Shown in pieces: positions 25,601 through 34,600 of a stretch of DNA of 64,000 bases. Under the pieces are notes generated by a model, which did not search any database, had not been told where the DNA came from, and worked only from the letters and a program-made list of their open reading frames with translations. The stretch's first letter is position 1. The number at the start of each line of letters is the position of its first letter. The stretch is taken from NCBI GenBank assembly GCA_021292105.1, contig CM037874.1:28403083-28467082 (forward strand), read 5' to 3'. This stretch comes from Anadara kagoshimensis (Eukaryota > Mollusca > Bivalvia > Arcoida > Arcidae). Position numbers and translations under genes: made by a program.

Positions 25601-28600
25601 GTACCTTACGTGTGCATACTTTTTTCAATTTCAGGTGCTTTGTTAAAATTTGATATGTACTACTCGTTGAAATACCGAGACACGAAGCTATATCAGAAAC
25701 TGTATACCTAGCGTCTTCGTTCACCATGGCTTCAACAGCAGCAATGTTTCTTTCAGATGATGACGATTTTGGACGTCCTAAACGGGGCTTGTCTTTAACA
25801 GTTTCTTTTCCATCTGTAAACACTTTTACCAATCTATAAACAGTTGCTTTAGACACAGACGATTCTCCATAAATTATTTTAAGTTCACTCAATATCTGTT
25901 TACTTGGTATTGACAAAGCAAAACGGTTTTTGATATATCTTCTTATTTCAGACTTCTTTTCAGGCTTCATTTTACATCAAAATGTCATTAGTGTATATGA
26001 CTAACCTTTGTTTACGTCCAAATATCTCTGTAATTACTAAATATTTTTTTACGAAATTTTATACGTATATCACTCGTGATTTTACCTATTTAATTCCGGT
26101 TATCTTGTACATACGTGTCACTACAACTTTATGGAAGCCAATAAGTCTCAAAACTTTTTGAAGTGCCCTCGTAGTGAGATAGAAACGCCTCTTTTTATTA
26201 ACAATGGTAAAAGACTATCTAGTCATTGTTTTCGCTGGGTTCTTCTTTCCTATATTTTTGTCCGTTATGTAAAATATTACAAAGTGCATTGCAGATTATG
26301 TAAGACCAATTCTTATTGGCGTGGTTAAATTTGAGCAGAATCTAGTCCTTCAAAATCTAAACAATTTTTGAAATAATTTAAAAAAATGATACTACTGTAG
26401 TTTATATTTTTAACCTCTAAAACCGTTGTGGAAACTGTATGACTCTGGGTTATACAATGTTTACAAGTCGGTAGTTTTTGAGGTTAAAATTGTAAACTTA
26501 AACAATATCATAGCTATTTTTATAATCTAATTCAAATTTAATTTTGCAATCATATTTATAATTTTGATGACAATTAAATGTTTTAACACTTTACATTCAA
26601 ATTGCCACCGTCACATGGCGCATCAATTCATATGACGTCAACTGACGTATTTAGATTGTTACAATTGACAACCACCGACTTCATCATTTTTGCTAATGAC
26701 CACGTGACAAACGTTGCTTATCATAAATAAACTGCAAAAACTATTGAAAAGATATCAAGAATTAAATCGTTTATACATAACATCAATGTTAATTTATATA
26801 ATACCTTTACTTTTTAGATTCAGATATTTGACGATATATTCTCTTCAAAATACGCTTCAAGTGAAGAATATGAAACAATGGTATCTGTTGACGCCTGCTC
26901 GAAACTTCAAGATGTGTGTAAATCTGTAGGGAAGGAATGGGTTAGACCGCCAATGCATTACATATTAGGAGAAACGCCAGAAGAACTAAGATATACGTAA
27001 GTAAAATATAACAAAGTATATGGTAAATAATATCCAACTACTAGGTCACACGTTGCCTAATCCTTTTGTATATACGACTGTATGTGGCGAAAATTAAATA
27101 CCATATAGAAGTTTTATAATCATTTTTATTAGTACGATCGTATGTCGCAAAATTAAAATACCATAATGAACCTTATCTTCTTTGTATATAGGAGCGTGTG
27201 TGAAGAAATGTTTATACAATTCAATAAAGATGTTGAAACATTGTCCAACCCAATTGCGTATACGAGCGTAAATGACTTTAAGAAGTACAACATTCCAAAT
27301 GTTGCTACAGTAACAAGTCAACACACCATACTGTTAAGCAATTTATAAAGACTGAAACATTTTTGAAAGAAATTTTAGCGTTTATAGATTGAAATAACAA
27401 CAGATATCATGAAAGTCCAAGTTCCATTTACACATTATAAAAGTTTTAATTTTACAGCACTAAACGGTCGTTCTATTTAATTTTAAATCAAACTTTACAT
27501 ATCATATTGCAGATATGGATACGTCTTAAAATCATGGATTTTGGTGGTTCCTTCTTTCTAAGTTGTTGGTTCTCTTTTGGCGGTTAGACACTTTCGATAG
27601 TGCACTAAACTAAGTATATTGTTAAAAGTGTAACGGTAGCTCTATCAGTTTAGTAAAGCTATAAAACAATATTAATAAATCTGGAAGTTGAAAAATATGT
27701 AAATTTTATGCCACCGTTCACTTTCTCTTCGGCAGACACTTTATAATTTTGTAACAAAGATATTTTTTTAACATGAAAATGATAATTTTTCGAAGAATAT
27801 GCTCTATTATACGCTTAATATATTACATTTAAACATTCTCGTTTTACTAATAATTTCTAAAATACTGTAGGTATTATGACTTTGAGAACAGAAAGATTTT
27901 CCAAATCATTGGACCTGATACAGCACCGAGTACCTTAGATGAAGTGAATTGTTTTGATGATCTGCTGCAACGTAAATTACAGAATTGTTTTGAAGAAAAC
28001 GATAATATCTTAAACGAAAGATGTATAGAAATCCAGACACCAAACAGTGATTTAGAAAATGTGAGTTCATTCTTGTTAAATATTATATATAAAATATTAT
28101 ATATAAAATAATTTTAGGAAAAGTGTCTCTAATTCATGTGACAAATTTAACATTATCAAAACAGTATATTTGTAATACCTGATAAGGTGTATGAAGTATT
28201 TTTGTCTGATGCCTCTTGAATTGTACAGTATAGGATAGATAAAAAATGTCGATTTTAAGAAGTTACAAGTTATTAAAGCATTGTGTGTTTTTATCTAAAT
28301 GCCATTTTGCCAAAGATATTATATGCACAATATAAAACACATGGCTAGAAGTCGTACCAAGTGAATTTAAATAGGTATTTAGTCACTTAGTGGAAGTCCT
28401 TTGTTAAAACATTCAAAGTGTTCGCATTTTAAAACAGTACTCGCAAACTTTACGAAGTTAAAACCTAAAGCCTTACATTTATACAAGAACTTGGTGAGTT
28501 TAGATTATAATATACAGAAATATAAATTTATTTTAACTATATTTTTTATTATTACAGACTATAACAAGCATCGTCATCTTCCCAATAAATAAACAATCTC

Positions 28601-31600
28601 GGATTGTTTCCATCAGCTATAATAATGGCAGAACTTGGGAGGAATATTCTCATGATAAGGTAAGCTGCGAGATATATAGGCTGACATTAGTAATAAATAT
28701 TGAAGTAGGGGTATAAACACATAACAACTAAATTAAATACTGAATCTTAAACTAAAATGCTGTTTTCTTTGATATTGTCAACAATCTAAAGTTCACAATA
28801 ATTGTATGAATGACATAGCACATTGTCAAATTACCCAGTGACTATCGATGTCGAGAATTTCGTTAGGCGATGATCTTGTATTACGACATCAATTCATTGT
28901 GGAATCGTTTTCAACTATTCTTACATGCACTTAATCGGTATTTTTCAAATAAAAATATGTCAAATGTAAAAATGTAAAATAAATACTTCATGAAACGAAA
29001 GCAAGAATTTTGTTATTTTATCATATAGCTTTACATTTTAACTGATTTGATTTAGATAATGACTGATATTTTCTGACTTATTTTATTTTTTTATAAACGT
29101 CATTTGACAACCGTTTTGCTCTTTCATGTAAGATAATGACAAATGTCAAGGATAATCTCTTTAGAACTATTTAGTGTTTGAAATAAAATACAAATGCCTC
29201 TTCTTTTTAAGGCTAAACCTTTACAGATAAACATGTCCCGACTACCAACAAACTTGCACATGATGACTTCAGAAATACAGAAAAAACAGAAGAGTGGTTT
29301 GAAATACCAACAACCGGTACAACAGTTAGTGTTGACCTCCAGTCGGAAGGGAAAACATCAGCTTTTGAAGCGGCAAATCACTGCTCTATCACCTTTCCTT
29401 CAAACTGTTTTAGTAAACCAACAAATATTTCATTAAAGGTTTGACATATTACTTGAAATTTGAAATTCTGAATAACAATTTGGAATTTAATAAAAAGGAA
29501 AACGGGGTAGTTCAGAGTAAGAAAGATTTTGAAGCCTGAATTTTTAAGACATTAAATATGAACTGAAACAGTTGATACAGTCGCTGTGTGATATTTTATA
29601 TTATAGTCAGTTTCATAAATCTACGTAAATCAAAAACAACAATGAGCATTTAACTTCGTAAATTTATTTCATATACAATGATTAATATATTGATAACTGG
29701 ATGTTACACCTAGATGATTGCTAATTATTTCAAAATTCAACCTTGATTTATATTTATATCTTGATCATGACTATACAATATTCAATACGCTTTACGACAT
29801 TGTGTATATGTATATACCGCTATTTTATATGCTTATTTGCTTTCAGGGTAAAATCGGTGAAGAGTTTTCGGAAGTAGAAATAATTTTCTTTGAATCAACC
29901 CAAAAAGACGTTTTACTTAAGCTTCCGTTGCCAATATCATGGACTGGTAAACATAACTTTAGTGTTGTGTTGTTTTTCAGTAGAAATCTTAAAATTTGCT
30001 ATATCATAAGCGTACTTTAATTGTTTTCAAGGTGATAGTCGTTTTACATGTAACGTACGTATTGTAATTTTGATAAGTCGAATCTACATTTAAAACTGCT
30101 TATAGTTTTTCAAACATTTTCTATGCTTTATTGTAATTTTTATGCTACCTTTTTGTATCCTAAGGTTTCAGCAATTTCGTTATTGCATGGAAATTTAATA
30201 TAGATGGAGAAATAAATTAACTGATTATATAAAATCAGTATCAGACAGTGCAAGTATAGCACTAATAATGCTATATTACAATTTACTGTTTCTTTTCACT
30301 GAGAAACAAGAACTTATAACAAATAAGTTAAATTCTACTTCTGTAGAGAAATGAATCTAAGGATTGTTTTATTTTCAGGTCAGCGATCAGATTTACTACT
30401 CATTCAGAGATATGGACAAGGGATCTGGAAGATGCTGAACCTTGCAATTGTCGTCCAGGGAGATTACATTCTTTTTAACCTAGGTAGACTACAATGCAAG
30501 TAAGTCAAATATTTAATTGTTGTTGCTTCTAGCTAGTATATGAGCTAAAGAGAAACTCTTTTGGGTAACTTAATACCAATTCAAATAAATTCATACCGAC
30601 AAATACGTTAAAAGTCTTAATTTTAAATAAACAATACACTTATAACATTTTCTTAAAAAATACTTGTTCCACACCTTAAAAGAATATATTGTTCATTTTC
30701 CTGTTAGGTCAACTGAAAGGTAAGGAAAAACACATTTCTATATACATTTGAACATGTATTAAACAATGATCTCTTTGCATTGCCGTTAAAGGTAATGATA
30801 TCTAAAAGCAAATTAGATACTTTGCTTTTTTTTTAATTTGACATTGCGATCTTGACCCTATGTACCTTCAAAATTAATATTTAGTTTAGATGACGATGAA
30901 GTTCAGGTGTTTAAATAACCTGTTAGTTTCAAAGTTTTTACTTTGCTACTGGATTGTGATTCGGACATGAATTGGTATGTTTGTTTTTGATTGATAAATA
31001 AAAATAAAACAATTATTTCTTTTCTGCAGGACACAGTACAGTATTTTACTTAAGACATCTACCATAGCTAAAGTAAGTTTATACAGTATTATATTGAATG
31101 TATTTCGTTCCTCTTTACTTTGCATGTTTCGTTGATATGGTATATAAATTACATACACTTTTAAGAAAAGCTTAAAAATTATCAAATTGTCAAACTGAGT
31201 CTATTGCATAAAGTTTAACTACGGTCAGTGCTCTTAGTCTAGTAAGCTTCATCGCAACATGCAATAAAAACAAACTGTGAACATTGCTGTTGTTCTAGTA
31301 CGTATTAATAGCGCTAACAATCTCACTTATTTCATTTGATCAAAACTAAACATACTAGTCCATGGCCAAATCACAATGCAGAGGCAAGGAAACAACTTTG
31401 AAACTGGCAAGTTAGGTTAACATCCACCAGGTAATTGAGACCGGCTACTACGGAAAGGTAAGCAAACCGTTAAACTAGCTACACCCGTCACGTATGTAAT
31501 CAAAATTAAGTTAAAGGAAAAAAGAAATTTTACAAAATAACACGAGGCTAATTTATAACATTATATTTCAGATTAAACATGCAGACAACATTGTTGGGTT

Positions 31601-34600
31601 ACGTGAGTATTGTATGCTTAAGTATATCTTACAATTCGATTTTGTTTGTTTGTGTTTCGAAATATTGTGTTATTGTATGAATGGATCGTCTCAGTGACGT
31701 CATCTTATTATGGACGATGCATATGAACATTACTTAGATGTTATTACTTTACGTCTTTGGCTCAATTTTTGTTTAAATAGTTATTTTGTTTTAAAAGTCT
31801 ATAAAGTGAATGTTTTATGACATTAAATATTGATACACGTTTCCCCACATAAGCGCTCCCGATTGAAATCCAATACTGATCCTTAATCTGATTTTGTCTA
31901 TTTTACATCATTACAAGTTTTGTAAAACATCACTCTTATAACAACAAATATGACAAATTTTGATACAGAAAGTAGCTGTAAGCAAAAACTGAAATATGTC
32001 TTTACAATATCGAATGTACTATGCCAATAAAGGATTCATGTAACCCCAATTCCAAAATCTATGAAATAGCCATGAAACAAAAATATAAGATGACAGCTAA
32101 AACTACATATTCATTCCACTTGAAAGATGTATTTATGTACAGGTCCAATCCGAAGGCTTAGAGATCCCAATATATAAGTTTTAGAACACATTGTTTTTGA
32201 CGTAAATAGTACTTTTTGCATCATTTGACCTAGATATAACATTATATATCGATGCTTTGTTTTCAGTCTTTACAAAGGACATCACTTTTTGTTTGAAATG
32301 TATCAAGGGAGATAACCGTGCCTTTTGCAATTTTTTGTGACGGATTTTCGTCCATACGCTTTTTTGGTATGTCAATCGTATGTAAATATAAATAAAACCA
32401 TTAAAACATAAATATCAAAATATGTCATTTTTTTTAAAGTAAGGATTTTGCCTAGCAATAAAAATCATTTATAGGGGTATGTTATAGATATGATTCCAAC
32501 TTACAGTATTCACCGTTTGAAATATTTTATTTCAGAACAAGATTCAATTCCAATGCTGGAGAACATTTGTTATAATTTGAAAATAGCTCGTAAATGGCGA
32601 CAACTAGCCCTTGTTTTAGGAGTTTACTCCACCATAATGCAGCTGAAGAAAGTATCTATCCCAATGTGTGCTGAAGAGTTATGTTTTCTGACTTGTTATG
32701 AATGGACTAAAATAAATGACTGTCCTCACATTGACAAATTCATTAATATCTTGAATGAGTCAGGGATATTAGATTCAGGTAATGTATATGTTGAAGTCAT
32801 ATATTTTGTGGTATCAGAAGATTCTAGAAAACATTTGCTTATTACAAATCACTGTCAATACACATGAAAACCCTTATGTTCGATCTTGTTTTAAGACGCC
32901 AATGCAGTAGGAAATACTTTGCATGTGAGAGTATACCTAAATTTTTGAGGAACTTCAGATTTGAAGTTGCAGCAAATTTAGAAAATAGTATATATCTGAT
33001 ATAACAAAATTATTGCTTAATGAGTTTGTAATATCCTTGGGGAAACATCCACCAGCAGAGAAACCAGCTCAGTAGTTAGTTTTAATGACATAATATACCA
33101 GTTTTACGGGGTGTAAAAGTAGGTTTCCTCAGAAGAAGAAATGCCGTAATATTTTCAAATTTAAAACTACATTTGACTTTTAGTGTTACTAGATATCTTA
33201 CTTATTGATCGGAAAAGACAAATATCTAATCATTTTTGAGAAATCTTTGAAATAATGCATTTGAAAGTTCCTCAAAAATTAAGGTATACTGCCCATTTTA
33301 TGACATTATCAGATCAGTCGCGGTAAAACAGTTTTTGTTGCGGGGACTGAACAAAAATTAAAAACAATGTTTACAAATCGATGCTGAAAAGATCATTCTA
33401 GTGCATGGGAGCAGAGTTTGTTAAAGGAATATGAGATTTTTTGAAAATTTGACTACTAATGTTTAATGTCGTTTACGATTCAGTTTCCTTCTAAATCAGC
33501 GTGTACCAGGCGTGGCATTCATAATTTAAGGTTACCAAGGCTTCAAAATCTAGCAAGTAATCAAAAGAACATCGTAACACAAAACTGTTCTATATTATTT
33601 AAGGCCCATATTTTTTATTATGAACAATTATGAACACAATATAACTGAAATGTCTCAAAAATAGATAAAGGATACAGAAACTTGGTATTTATTATCGATA
33701 CTTGGTTCGTTGATGGCCTTATAATACGAATGATCACGCCTGGTATACGCAGTTTTAGATGGCAAATAAATCATGAAAGTTATTGGTCAAACATTGTCAA
33801 ATTATTCTAAAAGGTTAATTTTGTTTAAAAGACTAAAGCTCCGTACTGATTTTTAATCACTAATTGGTAAACTTTATTTTTATTTTGTTCAGCCCTCACA
33901 TCAACAATTGTTTTGCCGCGGAGGTCCTAATAATTGCTAATAAAATTCATAAATTTAAAGATCCTTTTAAAAAAGTCAACGTTATGTTTTCTTATCATCA
34001 AGTAATATATCTAGTGAAAGTAAAATTAAAAACCAGTTGTATATATTAAGATATTTCGAAATTCCTTCCTTTGTTGATACTTATATTAACCCCCTTTATT
34101 TCACAGCTCTAGACGGCCGTTTCGGAATACAATTCCTCACCAGTAATACAAAATTGAGTTAAAAAGATGTAGAAACTTTAATGTCTTAATTTTGGTAGTA
34201 TGCATTAACCAGTGACAGTAAAACCTTTAAAAACAAACGAATATTGAACAAAAAACGAATTCATGTTACAACCCGTGATTCTATAAGTATACAGTTCAAA
34301 CAGTTTCATTAAGTGTCAAAAACGTAGTATTTTTCCTGTTAATTGAAAGTTCGAATTGAAATACATAAAAAACTTTATGGTAGAAGCAATAAATTGGACA
34401 AAAATCCGACATTTTGTTTTTGACGGAATTAAATATGAGTATTAGGCTTGATGTGTTAAATTGATTAGTTTTAGCGTGGACAAATTTAGCACGATTTAGC
34501 GGTACAATTAGCGCTACTGTATTGTGAAAACCACTAAAATCAGTGTATGCGCTGTATACCAAAGAACTGTTATTTCAACGCTGGTATTTATTCATGGTTG

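Noticed and set aside
29194-29436. Open frame M-P-L-L-F-K-A-K-P as an independent small protein
   Set aside because: It starts in the polypyrimidine tract and lies over a gene A exon; homology with gene B favours the other frame for its second half.
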